64,000 nucleotides of DNA from Novosphingobium kunmingense (GTDB taxonomy: Bacteria > Pseudomonadota > Alphaproteobacteria > Sphingomonadales > Sphingomonadaceae), in assembly GCF_002813245.1 (NCBI RefSeq), contig NZ_PHUF01000004.1:124001-188000 (forward strand), written 5' to 3'. Positions 6,129-15,359 of this stretch are shown here, one piece after another. The notes under the pieces are model-generated. The model was not told where the DNA came from, did not search any database, and saw only the letters and a program-made list of their open reading frames with translations. Position 1 is the stretch's first letter, and every line of letters begins with the position of its first letter. The position numbers and the translations under genes are program-made.

Positions 6129-9098
6129 TCAGAACTTGAACCCGACAGCGACGCCGTAGGTGCGCGGATCAAGTGTGTAGATGTTGGTGAACAGCGCCGA
6201 CGAAGGGTCGGTGATGTACTTGCCGGTGATCGCCTGCGAATTGAACACGTTGGAAATGAACGCGCGGGCACTGATCTTGCTTTCCGGCCCGGTCAGGATG
6301 AGCTGCGCGTTGACGATTTCATACCCGGCCAGCTTGTCGCGGATCGTGTTGAAGTTGCTCCCCCACGAGGTGCCCGTCACGCTGAGGTCGACGCGCGGCG
6401 TCAACGTCCAGTCGCCGCCGATGTCGGCATCGTACTGCGCGCCGATCGCGAACTTCCACTTGGGCGAGTTTGCCAGTTCGTTGCCCGAGATGTCGCGCGC
6501 AACACCGCCCGGCAGGAACTGGCCGCCGCCGGCACCAGTGTCATACATGTAGGTGCCGACCGGCGTGCTGGCCCGCAGGAAATCGCCAAGAGCACCGCAC
6601 AAGGAGTAGGCACCATAGGAATTGGTGCCCGGAACCTGGACCGCCGGACGGATCAGTCCGCCACCGGCGGCGGCGTTGAAGCCATTGACGAGAGCAAGTG
6701 TTGTAGCAATCGGCACACTGCCTGCGACCGTCGGCGCGACGACGCAGTTGGCGCCGCTCTGCAGGTCCTTGATGATCGCGACGTCCGAGCGCCCGTTCGA
6801 CGGATTGCGGGTGTCGATCGCCGAGAAATTCAGGATCTTGGTGTTGAGGTAGGACATCGAGGCGTTGACCGTGAAGTTGCGCGACGGACGGATGATCGCT
6901 TCCAGTTCGGCACCCCAGATGTTGGCGTCGGTGTTGTCGTTGAACGATGTGCGGTTGATGATGCGGCTGACCTGGAAGTCCTTGTACTTGTAATAGAACC
7001 CGGTCAGGTTGAGCTGCAGTTCGCCGCCAAGGAACGTGTTCTTGGTGCCCACTTCAAAGGCGTCGATGGTCTCGCCCTTGAAGGTCGTCGGGACAGGCGG
7101 GAACAGGTTAGGGTCATAAGGCGGGTTGAAGCCGCCCGGCTTGTTGCCGCGGGTATAGCTGGCATAGACCAGCGTATCCTGCGTGAAGCTGACCTCGGGC
7201 TTCCAGTCGAGGACCACGCGGCCGGTAACCGCGTCGAAGGTGCCCTCTTGCTCCGCATAGGTCTGCTGGCCCGGCTTCGACTTGTCGTTGTCGAGTTGGT
7301 CGATCAGCGCGTTGACGTTGCTGGTGCCGTTGGCGACGGGAAGCAGGAGGAACGGCTGGCGGGCGGCAATATACTTCTTGTCGTTCGAATAGCGCAGGCC
7401 GCCGGTCAGCTTAAGGTTGTCGGCGATGTTGAAATAGACCTCGCCGAATACGCCGTAGGTCGTCAGTTCGGCCTTGGCGGTTTCGCTGTCGAAGAACGGC
7501 GGGCCCATGGTGCTGTTGCCGAAGCCCGAATTGAGAATGCCCAGGAAGGCGGACATGTAATCGAACCCGGACGCCATCACGGAATAGGTGATGTTCTTGC
7601 CCTTGTTCTGGAGGTAGAGACCCCCGAGCAGGAAGTTGAACGGACCGTCGAAATCGGTCGCGACCCGGCCTTCCAATGACCACTGTGTGCTTTCGCCTGC
7701 TGAGTAGTCGAATTCGTTCGAGTTATCGGTACAGCCTTGGACGCGCCCGGCGATCGAGCCGGCATGGAGCGGATCGTAGGCCGAGGTGCAGATCTGGTTG
7801 CTGCCGGGACGGAACGTGTTGGACGCCAGCATGCGCGTAGCGAAGAGCCGTTCGGTCGGCGTGAACACGCCCTGGCCCGCTGCCGCCTGGCGCAGCGCGA
7901 CCAATCCCGGATTATCCAGGATGCTCCGCGTCGTGGTCAGGTTGTAGTCGATGCTCGAGCTGTACTTGCTGTGCGAATAGCCGCCGTTGAGGGTCAGCGT
8001 GACGTTGCCGATATCCTGCTGCAGTTCGGCCTGGACGGTGGTCTGGTCCGAATTCCACAGCGGTTCGAAATCGACCGCAACCGTGCGGACGTCGGTCGGC
8101 ACGATCGCGCCGGTGTAATTGTCGCCATCGTCGGCATAGACGCTGCCCAGCGCAAATTTCGAGAGGCCGCCGAGACCCAGTCCGCCGAACGCGATGGCCA
8201 GGAACTCGCGGCTGGCCAGAACGCCCGTCGCAGTCGCGTCGCCATTGATGGCGTCAAAGCCTTCGCGGTCGGGGCGGCAACCCAGGATGCCGGTCGGGTC
8301 CTTGGCGCAGAGCTGCTTCTGTCCGCGCGAACGGTTGCTGTCTTCCTGGAAGTACTGACCCGTGACGGTGAGTCGCGTGGTGTCGGTCGGTTCGAACTTC
8401 AGCGACCCGCGGACCGAGTAGTAGTCGCGCCCATCGATCTGGTTTCCGGTGTTGAGGTTCTTGGTATAGCCGTCGCGCTTCAGGTAGATGCCGGCCAGGC
8501 GCACGCCAAGCGTTTCGGCCACGGGCACATTGACCATGCCCTGGACCTGGATGGCGTTGTAATTGCCGTAGGACGCTTCGCCCGCGGCCTTGAAGCCGGT
8601 GAGGTCGGGCTTGGCGGTGATGACGTTGAACACGCCCGCGGTCGCGTTGCGGCCGAACAGGGTGCCCTGCGGACCGCGCAGCACCTCGATGCGCTCAAGG
8701 TCGTAGAATTCGGAATCGAACAGACGGCTTGAGATAAGCGGCATGTCGTTGAAGTGGATCGCCACGCCCGCATCGCCCGATGCGGCGACCACCGGCGAGC
8801 CGATACCGCGGATGGTAATGTTGGTGGCCGAGAAGTTGCCATAGGTCAGCGTGGTGTTGGGCAGGGCCAGCTGCAATTCCAGCGGGTTGCTGATCTGCTG
8901 CTTTTCGAGGTTGTCGGTCGAAAACGCCGAAACCGCCACCGGAACGTCCTGCAGCCGCTGCGTTGTGCGCTGCGCGGTAACGACAATTTCGTTGCCACTG
9001 GTGCGAAGATCCTGCGCGTCTTCTGCGTCCTGTGCGTAAGCGGGGAATGCGATTGCACCGGCGCAGACGCCAGCGAGCAAGGTCAACTTAGCCCTCAT
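6129..9098 (-). CDS. TonB-dependent outer-membrane receptor
   Basis: A 989-residue TonB-dependent receptor. A signal peptide ends near residue 22 (AFPAYAQ), a TonB-box-like NEIVVTAQR follows at about 36-44, then the plug domain with RLQDVPVAVSAFS, TIRGIG and VLRGPQGTLFGRNATAG, and a long beta-barrel ending in Phe (GVAVGFKF). The AGGAGAGAGG ribosome site precedes ATG 9098. The plug resembles the large sphingomonad group that is often linked to uptake of plant-derived or xenobiotic compounds, but the substrate cannot be told. No transporter or enzyme gene shares its operon, and it is read divergently from the TIR operon. Confidence 0.93.
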   Translation of the reverse strand: MRAKLTLLAGVCAGAIAFPAYAQDAEDAQDLRTSGNEIVVTAQRTTQRLQDVPVAVSAFSTDNLEKQQISNPLELQLALPNTTLTYGNFSATNITIRGIGSPVVAASGDAGVAIHFNDMPLISSRLFDSEFYDLERIEVLRGPQGTLFGRNATAGVFNVITAKPDLTGFKAAGEASYGNYNAIQVQGMVNVPVAETLGVRLAGIYLKRDGYTKNLNTGNQIDGRDYYSVRGSLKFEPTDTTRLTVTGQYFQEDSNRSRGQKQLCAKDPTGILGCRPDREGFDAINGDATATGVLASREFLAIAFGGLGLGGLSKFALGSVYADDGDNYTGAIVPTDVRTVAVDFEPLWNSDQTTVQAELQQDIGNVTLTLNGGYSHSKYSSSIDYNLTTTRSILDNPGLVALRQAAAGQGVFTPTERLFATRMLASNTFRPGSNQICTSAYDPLHAGSIAGRVQGCTDNSNEFDYSAGESTQWSLEGRVATDFDGPFNFLLGGLYLQNKGKNITYSVMASGFDYMSAFLGILNSGFGNSTMGPPFFDSETAKAELTTYGVFGEVYFNIADNLKLTGGLRYSNDKKYIAARQPFLLLPVANGTSNVNALIDQLDNDKSKPGQQTYAEQEGTFDAVTGRVVLDWKPEVSFTQDTLVYASYTRGNKPGGFNPPYDPNLFPPVPTTFKGETIDAFEVGTKNTFLGGELQLNLTGFYYKYKDFQVSRIINRTSFNDNTDANIWGAELEAIIRPSRNFTVNASMSYLNTKILNFSAIDTRNPSNGRSDVAIIKDLQSGANCVVAPTVAGSVPIATTLALVNGFNAAAGGGLIRPAVQVPGTNSYGAYSLCGALGDFLRASTPVGTYMYDTGAGGGQFLPGGVARDISGNELANSPKWKFAIGAQYDADIGGDWTLTPRVDLSVTGTSWGSNFNTIRDKLAGYEIVNAQLILTGPESKISARAFISNVFNSQAITGKYITDPSSALFTNIYTLDPRTYGVAVGFKF

Positions 9099-9367
9099 CA
9101 GCCCTCTCTCCTTTTGTGCCCGACCCTTTTGCGGGCCGTTGCGGAATGAAATAGATCACTCTCTGCGGCGATTGACAACAGGTTTTAATCGAGCGCTTAG
9201 AACTTCTCCACGGCGTAGCCAAACCGCCACACTGCGCGGCTTTGGCCGATCGGTTCGAACGAACGGTTTGCCGCCCGGGAAACGACCGCGCCCTTGCTGA
9301 AAGGGCCCTCCGAAACGATTGAAAAGTCGGCCCGGATGCGGCACCACACCCCCTTTGAGCAGGCAAA

Positions 9368-9377
9368 GGGGGGGGGG
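9368..9377 (+). repeat. Run of ten G just before the TIR gene start
   Basis: Ten consecutive G bases lie 4 bases upstream of ATG 9382 and overlap the place of the ribosome binding site. Such tracts can slip during replication. A slip here would change the spacing or strength of the translation signal rather than the reading frame. Confidence 0.75.
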
Positions 9378-9381
9378 CAGC

Positions 9382-10968
9382 ATGACAGGGGCGGCGATCG
9401 CGCCAGCCGGTTCGCGATACCAGGCCTTCATCAGCTACAGCCATGCCGACGACCGCTTCGCCACCTGGCTGCACCGGCGGATCGAGCGGTTCGTCGTGCC
9501 CGCTGCCGACAGCGTCCCGGCCAAGAGGCTGGCGCCGGTGTTCCTCGATCGCGCCGAACTGGCGGCCGGGGCCGACCTTTCGGCGCAGGTCAAGGACGCG
9601 CTGGAGCAATCGGCCGCGCTGATCGTGGTGTGCAGTCCGGCGGCGGTCCTCAGCCGCTGGGTGGCGCAGGAGATCGCCCTGTTCCGCGACCGCCACCCCG
9701 AACGCCCGGTGCTGGCCGCCTTGATCGACGGCGATCCCGGCGAAGCATTCCCGGCGCCGCTGCTGCAGCACGGCGGGCGCGATTTCGAACCGCTTGCGGC
9801 GGATTTCCGCAAGAGCGGCGACGGTCGCCGCCTCGCCCTGCTCAAGATCGTCGCCGGATTGACCGCCCTCCCGCTCGACCGGCTGGTGCAGCGCGACGCG
9901 CAGGCGCGCCAGCGCCGCGTGATGGCCGTCACGGCGGCGGCCATCGCGCTTAGTGTAGTGCTGGCCTCCTTGCTGCTGGTGGCGCTGCGCCAGCGTGCCG
10001 AAGCCCAGCGCCAGCGCGCAGAAGCCGAAGGGATGGTCGAGTTCATGCTGACCGATCTGCGCGACCGCCTGCGAAGCGTAGGGCGCCTGGAAATCATGGA
10101 CGCGGTCAACGAGAAGGCGATGGATCACTACGAGGGCGATCGCAACCTCGAGGACCTGCCGCCCGACATGCTGCAACGCCGTGCCCGGCTGCTGACCGCC
10201 ATGGGCGAGGACGACATCGCCGCCGGCCACGAAAAGGCCGCCGATGCGAAGTTTCGCGCCGCCTATCGGCTGACGGGCGAATTGCTCGCCCGCGATCCGG
10301 CCAAAACCGAACGCATCTTCCACCACGCGCAGAGCGAATACTGGATGGGTTCGCTGCCCTACGCCCGGTCCGACAGGGCGGCGACGCGGCCGCACTGGGA
10401 AGCCTACAACCGGCTGGCGCTGCAGCTTGTCGAGCTCGAACCGGCCAAGGCGGACTGGCAGCGCGAGGTCTTCTATTCCGAAGCCAACCTTTGCGCCCTG
10501 GCCCAGCTCGAGCCTGCCGATCTGGCCACGGCACGGCAGCACTGCGCCAAGGCATCGGCCGTGTCGGAACGGCTGAGCCGGGCCGAGCCCACGCTGATCC
10601 AGACCCAGCTCGACCATCTCAACAATCTGGGCTGGCTGGCCGATGTCGAGCGCAAGTCGGGCAACCTCGATCGCGCGGTGGACTTGCGGCGGCAGCAGCA
10701 GGTGCTGGTCGAACGCCTGGCCAGCCGCTTTCCCGACGACGTACGGCCGGTGCAGTACCACCATCAGGTGCTGCTCGGACTGGCCCAGGCCCTTGCGGCA
10801 AGAGGCGATCACCGGCAGGCTGTGGCCATCGCCCGCCGGGGCCTGGAGATTTCGCAAGCACTTCGCAGGACTGACCCCACCAACAATTATTGGCTGGCCT
10901 GGCACAAGCAGCTCGAGAAGCTGATCGCCACGTCATCCGCCGCTGCGAGACAAGGAGAGAACCGATGA
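9382..10968 (+). CDS. Membrane-anchored TIR-domain protein with TPR-like C-terminus
   Basis: A 528-residue protein. Residues 13-150 form a TIR domain: YQAFISYSHAD at strand A, a BB-loop-like LDRAELAAGADLS, and SRWVAQE with Glu97, the position of the catalytic glutamate in NAD-cleaving TIR enzymes. A single membrane helix spans about 180-202. Residues 205-520 are helical and repeat-like, starting with a coiled RQRAEAQRQRAEAEG and VEFMLTDLRDRL, a region also found in membrane kinases and cyclases with TPR tails. I chose ATG 9382 rather than the upstream frame start at 9319, because FISYSHAD then falls at the usual distance. Its stop overlaps the next gene by 4 bases (ATGA). Role: probable NAD-cleaving or signalling TIR; the target is unknown. 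Confidence 0.85.
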   Translation: MTGAAIAPAGSRYQAFISYSHADDRFATWLHRRIERFVVPAADSVPAKRLAPVFLDRAELAAGADLSAQVKDALEQSAALIVVCSPAAVLSRWVAQEIALFRDRHPERPVLAALIDGDPGEAFPAPLLQHGGRDFEPLAADFRKSGDGRRLALLKIVAGLTALPLDRLVQRDAQARQRRVMAVTAAAIALSVVLASLLLVALRQRAEAQRQRAEAEGMVEFMLTDLRDRLRSVGRLEIMDAVNEKAMDHYEGDRNLEDLPPDMLQRRARLLTAMGEDDIAAGHEKAADAKFRAAYRLTGELLARDPAKTERIFHHAQSEYWMGSLPYARSDRAATRPHWEAYNRLALQLVELEPAKADWQREVFYSEANLCALAQLEPADLATARQHCAKASAVSERLSRAEPTLIQTQLDHLNNLGWLADVERKSGNLDRAVDLRRQQQVLVERLASRFPDDVRPVQYHHQVLLGLAQALAARGDHRQAVAIARRGLEISQALRRTDPTNNYWLAWHKQLEKLIATSSAAARQGENR

Positions 10969-11480
10969 ACGAGGACAACCGGATCGAATGCGAATCCGAA
11001 TATGTGCCGTCGCTGCCCGATGCGCTGGACGACCCCGAAAAGGTGAGCGTCCGGCTCGACATCGTGGTCAACGGCGGCGCGCTGAATTTCGTGCTGGTCG
11101 ACACGACCGCATGGCCTCCGGGCAGCGACAAGAGCGCGGTGGGCAAGGATGCGGCCGGCAACATCTGCCTGGTGGTCGAAAAGGGCCGCGACCGCGAGTT
11201 TACGCTCGAACTCAGTCCCGACTGGCGCTGGACGTTCGATCCGCGCGGCAACCCGGCAGGGGCGCCTTTGACTTACAAGCGCGGCAACCCGCGCCTCTAC
11301 CGGGTCAGCAACATCGCCGACCGCAGCTTGACGATCGACGCCAAGGCGCGGCCCGATGCGCCCAAGGACGGGGCGGAGGACTTCTTCAACATCTACCTCC
11401 TGTTCGAACAGGATAGCGGCGTACCGATCCCGGTGCGGCTCGATCCGATCACGCAGAACCCGCCGCCCAATTCGAACTGA
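10965..11480 (+). CDS. Small hypothetical protein of the TIR operon
   Basis: A 171-residue acidic soluble protein between the TIR and SLOG-like genes, overlapping the first by 4 bases and the second by 1. AGGAGAG precedes ATG 10965. It has no signal peptide, membrane helix or recognised family. The pattern of alternating hydrophobic residues (VSVRLDIVVNGGALNFVLV, FTLELSPDWRWTF) suggests a beta-sandwich, perhaps a ligand- or protein-binding module. Its conserved position between the two signalling genes suggests a subunit or adaptor of the same system. Confidence 0.75.
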   Translation: MNEDNRIECESEYVPSLPDALDDPEKVSVRLDIVVNGGALNFVLVDTTAWPPGSDKSAVGKDAAGNICLVVEKGRDREFTLELSPDWRWTFDPRGNPAGAPLTYKRGNPRLYRVSNIADRSLTIDAKARPDAPKDGAEDFFNIYLLFEQDSGVPIPVRLDPITQNPPPNSN

Positions 11481-13087
11481 TGGCGCTATCCCTCCCCGCC
11501 ATCGCGGCCCTGGTCCGCGCCGGTGCTGTCGAACGGGCCTGGGACCTGTTCGTCAGCAACGGGTACGCCGCCCGAACCGGTGATCCGGCGGCGCTGGCGG
11601 TGCGAGGACGGCTACTGAAGGCCCAGGCCCGACTGGCCAAGGGAGGCGAGCGCGCCGACTTGTTCGCACAGGCCGCCGAGGCCTATTCGGCGGCCAATGC
11701 GATCGGCCCCGCGCCCTATCTCGCGATCAACGCCGCGACGCTCCACTTTCTGGCAGGCGACGAGGCGCGGGCACAGGACGAGGCGCGCCGCGTGCTGGCA
11801 GTACTCGATGGACCCAGCGAACCCGCCGACACGCCCTATTTCCTTGCCGCCACGCGGGCAGAGGCGGCGTTCCTGCTGCGCGACAGCAAGGCTGCGCAGG
11901 CCGCCATGGCGGTGGCCGCGGAACACAATCCCGATGGCTGGAACGACCGGGCGACAACGATCGGGCAATTGCGCGAAATTGCCGAGGCCCGGCACGAGGA
12001 CGCCGTGTGGCTCGACGCCTTCGCGCCGCCGGCCAGCTTGCACTTTGCCGGGCACATGGGGATGGCTTCCGGCGGCCACGCCGAAGCCCGGCTCGCGGCC
12101 GACGTCGACGCCCAGATCGCGGACCTGCGGATCGGCTTTGCCTGGGGAGCGCTGGCCGCCGGATCGGATATCGTGATTGCCGAGCGGCTGCTGGCAGCCG
12201 GCGCCGAGGTGCATCTGGTGTTGCCCTGCGGCGTGGACCTGTTCGAAAGCCAGTCGGTCGCTCCCGCGGGTGAAGCCTGGCAGGCGCGGTTCCGCGCGCT
12301 GATCGACCGGGCGGCCTCTCTGCGCATCGCGGCGGGCGATCCGGGCGCGGTCCACGATCCCATCGCCACCGCCCACGCCGGCGAACTGGCGATCGGCGCG
12401 ACCTTGCTCAACGCCCAGGCGCTCAATGCCGCGGCGTGCCAGATCATCGTCACCGACGCGCACGGCGGCGGGATCAACACCGCCCGGCAGGCAATCATGT
12501 GGCCCAGCGGCGCAGGACTGCAGCGGCTGCAGGCCATCGACCGCGACATCACGATCGAGGCCTTGTTTCCGCCAGAGCGGCACGATCCGCACCGCGAACT
12601 GGTGCTCCACGCGGCAATTTGCATCGAGGAGCTTGAGCGGGGTCGTTCGCTCGACAGCAAGGAGGTAAGCCGCCTGTCCGCGCCCGTTGCGGCGGCCCTC
12701 GACGGGATCGAACGGGCCCGCATCCGCACCGCGCCCGGCCGCTGGGAACTGGCCCTCGCCGACGTTGGCGAAGCGCTGGCGATGCTGGTCGACGTCCAGG
12801 CGCGTTGCCGGGCGGCGGGCACGGCCACCCCTTCGATTGGCGCCCATATTGCGATCGCCAGCCTAGTCCCCGATCCGGCCAGCGGGACACTGGTGCCCTA
12901 TGGCCCGGGCATGGCCATGGCCCAGCGGATGGAAGCGATGGCGCCCGCCGGGCTCACACTGATCAGCGATGCCCTTGCCGTGACCATGGTCGCGCGGGGC
13001 GTATCCGGCGTGCGGAGCGAACTGTTCCATCAGGGCGACGAGGACAGCGACGGCGCGGTCCACCTCCTGCTGCGTCTGGGTCAGTAA
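11480..13087 (+). CDS. TPR / SLOG-like / degenerate nucleotide cyclase protein
   Basis: A 535-residue soluble protein in three parts. Residues 1-180 are helical and TPR-like, similar to the TRAFs-binding region of related proteins. Residues 187-345 begin LHFAGHMGM and continue with GALAAGSDIVIAERLLAAGAE, the pattern of a SLOG/Rossmann nucleotide-binding domain. Residues 372-535 resemble a class III adenylate cyclase domain (GPGMAMAQRMEAMAPAG matches the VNxAARLExxAxPG block), but the metal-binding aspartates are missing, as LHAAICIEE and APGRWELAL stand where FADIVGF and GDGLLLVF are expected. It is therefore probably a sensor rather than an active cyclase. It is coupled to the preceding gene by TGATG. 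Confidence 0.65.
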   Translation: MALSLPAIAALVRAGAVERAWDLFVSNGYAARTGDPAALAVRGRLLKAQARLAKGGERADLFAQAAEAYSAANAIGPAPYLAINAATLHFLAGDEARAQDEARRVLAVLDGPSEPADTPYFLAATRAEAAFLLRDSKAAQAAMAVAAEHNPDGWNDRATTIGQLREIAEARHEDAVWLDAFAPPASLHFAGHMGMASGGHAEARLAADVDAQIADLRIGFAWGALAAGSDIVIAERLLAAGAEVHLVLPCGVDLFESQSVAPAGEAWQARFRALIDRAASLRIAAGDPGAVHDPIATAHAGELAIGATLLNAQALNAAACQIIVTDAHGGGINTARQAIMWPSGAGLQRLQAIDRDITIEALFPPERHDPHRELVLHAAICIEELERGRSLDSKEVSRLSAPVAAALDGIERARIRTAPGRWELALADVGEALAMLVDVQARCRAAGTATPSIGAHIAIASLVPDPASGTLVPYGPGMAMAQRMEAMAPAGLTLISDALAVTMVARGVSGVRSELFHQGDEDSDGAVHLLLRLGQ

Positions 13088-13749
13088 ACCAGTTCCTCGA
13101 GCCGGTGCGGCGCAACGACCAGCAAGCCTCCTTCAACCCGTTTCACCAGCCCGCGCTTTTCCAGCTGCGACACGGTCCGAGACACCGTTTCGCGGGTGGA
13201 CCTGACGCTGAGCGCCAGTTCCGACATCACCGGAACCGGGCGGATCGTGCGATCCTCGGCCAGCGCCGAACGGCGCAGCAGCTCGGCGCTGATCCGACCC
13301 GTCACCGACAGCAGCGTCGCTTCGACCATGCGGCGGCGCAGCGCCTCGAGACGCGCGGCAAGCTGGCGGTTGATGGCGCGCGCCACTGCACCATAACTGT
13401 CCATCAGCCGCACCAGCGAGGCCGTGGTGAAGTGCGCGCCGCGGCCCTCGCTGACCGCTTCGGTCCGGGCCGTGTCGCTTTCGCCCGCGCCCATCAGGGA
13501 ACCGTAGAGGTCACCCCTCCCCAGCACCATCAGCTGCAGCATCGAACCGTCCTGGCCATAGGCGACTTCCTGCGCGCTGCCGGCAACGATCAGGGTCGTC
13601 TCGTCGCGATCTTCGAGCGGCCACAGCACCGTTCCGCGTGAATGCGATGTCTCGCGCGCCAGTGCCGAAATGGTTCCGACCAGATCTTGGTCGCAGGCGA
13701 AGGCATCGGCGATCGCCGCCTGCATCGTGCCGCCTGCCTGCCCCGTCAT
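13081..13749 (-). CDS. Crp/Fnr family transcription regulator
   Basis: A 222-residue regulator with an N-terminal cyclic-nucleotide-binding-type beta-roll (GTVLWPLEDRDE through QLMVLGRGDLYGS), a long dimerisation helix, and a Crp-type helix-turn-helix (LALSVRSTRETVSRTVSQLE). There is no N-terminal cysteine cluster, so an Fnr-type iron-sulphur sensor is unlikely. I chose ATG 13749, which follows GGAGG; a longer frame reaches 13785. It lies 62 bases after glpK on the same strand and converges on the SLOG-like gene with a 7-base overlap. It may regulate glpK or the TIR operon; nothing in the sequence decides between them. Confidence 0.85.
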   Translation of the reverse strand: MTGQAGGTMQAAIADAFACDQDLVGTISALARETSHSRGTVLWPLEDRDETTLIVAGSAQEVAYGQDGSMLQLMVLGRGDLYGSLMGAGESDTARTEAVSEGRGAHFTTASLVRLMDSYGAVARAINRQLAARLEALRRRMVEATLLSVTGRISAELLRRSALAEDRTIRPVPVMSELALSVRSTRETVSRTVSQLEKRGLVKRVEGGLLVVAPHRLEELVY

Positions 13750-13811
13750 CGACCCTGCCTCCATCGCGTCGGCGCAATAACACAACGGTTCTGCGCGAAA
13801 AAGCGCCCCGC

Positions 13812-15281
13812 CTATTGCAGGACGCGCGACAGGGCTTCGGCCCAGCCATCCAGCCGGACCTGCCGAGCGGCCGGATCGATCGCGGGCGCGAACCGCTCGA
13901 CACTGCGGCGCATGGCCGCGGCCGCGTGCAACGTCGGATAGAGCCCGGCCCCGACGCCGGCGAGCATGGCCGCACCCATTGCCGTCGTCTCGATGAAGTG
14001 CGGTCGTTCGACCTCGATCCCCAGCATGTCGGCCAGGTCCTGCGCCATCCAGTTGTTGGCGACCATCCCGCCGTCGATACGTAGTTCGGCCCAGTCCGCT
14101 CCATCGGCGGCAAAGGCGGTCTTGAGATCGTGGGTCTGGTGCGCCATCGCTTCCAGCGCGGCCCGCGCGATGTGCGCCTTGGTCGATGAAAAGCTGAGCC
14201 CGGCAACCAGCCCCCGCGCGGCAGGCCTCCAGTGCGGCGCGCCCAGCCCCGACAACGCCGGCACCAGGTAGACCCCGCCGTTATCACTCACGCTGCGTGC
14301 CAGCCCTTCGGTTTCGGCTGCGGTACCGATCAGGCCCAGGTCGTCGCGCAGCCACTGCACCAGGCTGCCGGCGACGAAGACCGATCCTTCGAGCGCGTAA
14401 TGGCGCTCACCGTCCACCTGCCAGCACACCGTCGCCAGAAGGCGGTTGCGCGATTGCGGCAGGCGCCGCCCGGTCTGGGCCAGGACGAAGGCCCCGGTGC
14501 CGAATGTCGCCTTGGTCTGCCCTTCGTCGAGGCAAGCCTGGCCGATGGTGGCGGCCTGCTGGTCTCCGGCCATGCCGGTGATCGGGATCGGCCCGCCGAA
14601 CAAGTCAGGCCGGGTCATGCCGATCGGGCCGGCGCAGTCGACGATCTCGGGCAGGATGTTGCGTGGCACTCCGAACAGCTCGAGCAGGCCGTCGTCCCAC
14701 CCGCTCGACCCGATCGCCATCAGCGCAGTACGTGAGGCGTTGGTCGCATCGCTGACATGGGCGCCGCCGGTCAGCCGAAAGACGAGATAGCTCTCGACCG
14801 TGCCGACCGCCAGGTTTTCGCCCGCTTCGGCCAGTTGCGGCCAATGCCGGAGCGCCCATCCGATCTTCGAGCCCGAGAAGTAGGGGTCGAGCAGCAGCCC
14901 GGTCTTGGCTTGGACGGTCGGTTCATGGCCCTCGGCCTTCATGGCTTCGCACACCGCGGCCGTGCGCCGGTCCTGCCAGACGATCGCCGGGGCAAGCGGC
15001 TTGCCGGTGCGCCTGTCCCAGAACACGATCGTCTCGCGCTGGTTGGTGATCCCGATTGCGGCGATGCGCTCCGCACCGCCAGCCTTGGCGACCATCTCGC
15101 GAGTGCAAGCCAGCGTATGGCTCCAGATCTCTTCCGCGTCGTGTTCGACCAGCCCCGGTTCGGGATAGTGCTGGGTCAGCGCCCGCTGGCACGAGCCCAG
15201 GCATTCGCCCGCCTCGTCGAACAGCATCGCCCGGGTCGAGGTGGTTCCTTCGTCGATAACCAGAATGTGGTCGCCGCTCAC
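13812..15281 (-). CDS. glpK: Glycerol kinase
   Basis: A 489-residue FGGY-family kinase that phosphorylates glycerol to glycerol 3-phosphate with ATP. The N-terminal phosphate loop reads DEGTTSTRAMLFD, followed by GITNQRETIVFWDRRTG, IVWQDRRT, and the C-terminal ATP-site block GGMVANNWMAQDLAD. The length is normal for GlpK. The start codon is GTG at 15281, preceded by AGAGG. No glycerol-3-phosphate dehydrogenase or facilitator gene is adjacent; a Crp/Fnr-type regulator gene follows and may belong to the same transcript. Confidence 0.94.
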   Translation of the reverse strand: MSGDHILVIDEGTTSTRAMLFDEAGECLGSCQRALTQHYPEPGLVEHDAEEIWSHTLACTREMVAKAGGAERIAAIGITNQRETIVFWDRRTGKPLAPAIVWQDRRTAAVCEAMKAEGHEPTVQAKTGLLLDPYFSGSKIGWALRHWPQLAEAGENLAVGTVESYLVFRLTGGAHVSDATNASRTALMAIGSSGWDDGLLELFGVPRNILPEIVDCAGPIGMTRPDLFGGPIPITGMAGDQQAATIGQACLDEGQTKATFGTGAFVLAQTGRRLPQSRNRLLATVCWQVDGERHYALEGSVFVAGSLVQWLRDDLGLIGTAAETEGLARSVSDNGGVYLVPALSGLGAPHWRPAARGLVAGLSFSSTKAHIARAALEAMAHQTHDLKTAFAADGADWAELRIDGGMVANNWMAQDLADMLGIEVERPHFIETTAMGAAMLAGVGAGLYPTLHAAAAMRRSVERFAPAIDPAARQVRLDGWAEALSRVLQ

Positions 15282-15359
15282 GCTGCCTGCCTCTCCGCCT
15301 TGTCGCGCCGCGCCCGTACCAGGGGCCGGCTGCGGTGCAGGGCATCGGCGATTTGCGCC

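Noticed and set aside
6129..9098. The large TonB receptor and the TIR operon as one divergent defence locus
   Set aside because: The receptor is of a common nutrient-uptake type with its own terminator; only the divergent position links them.
15282..15359. A small gene between glpK and cobA
   Set aside because: A 28-codon open stretch is present but has no start codon or ribosome site and no recognisable family.
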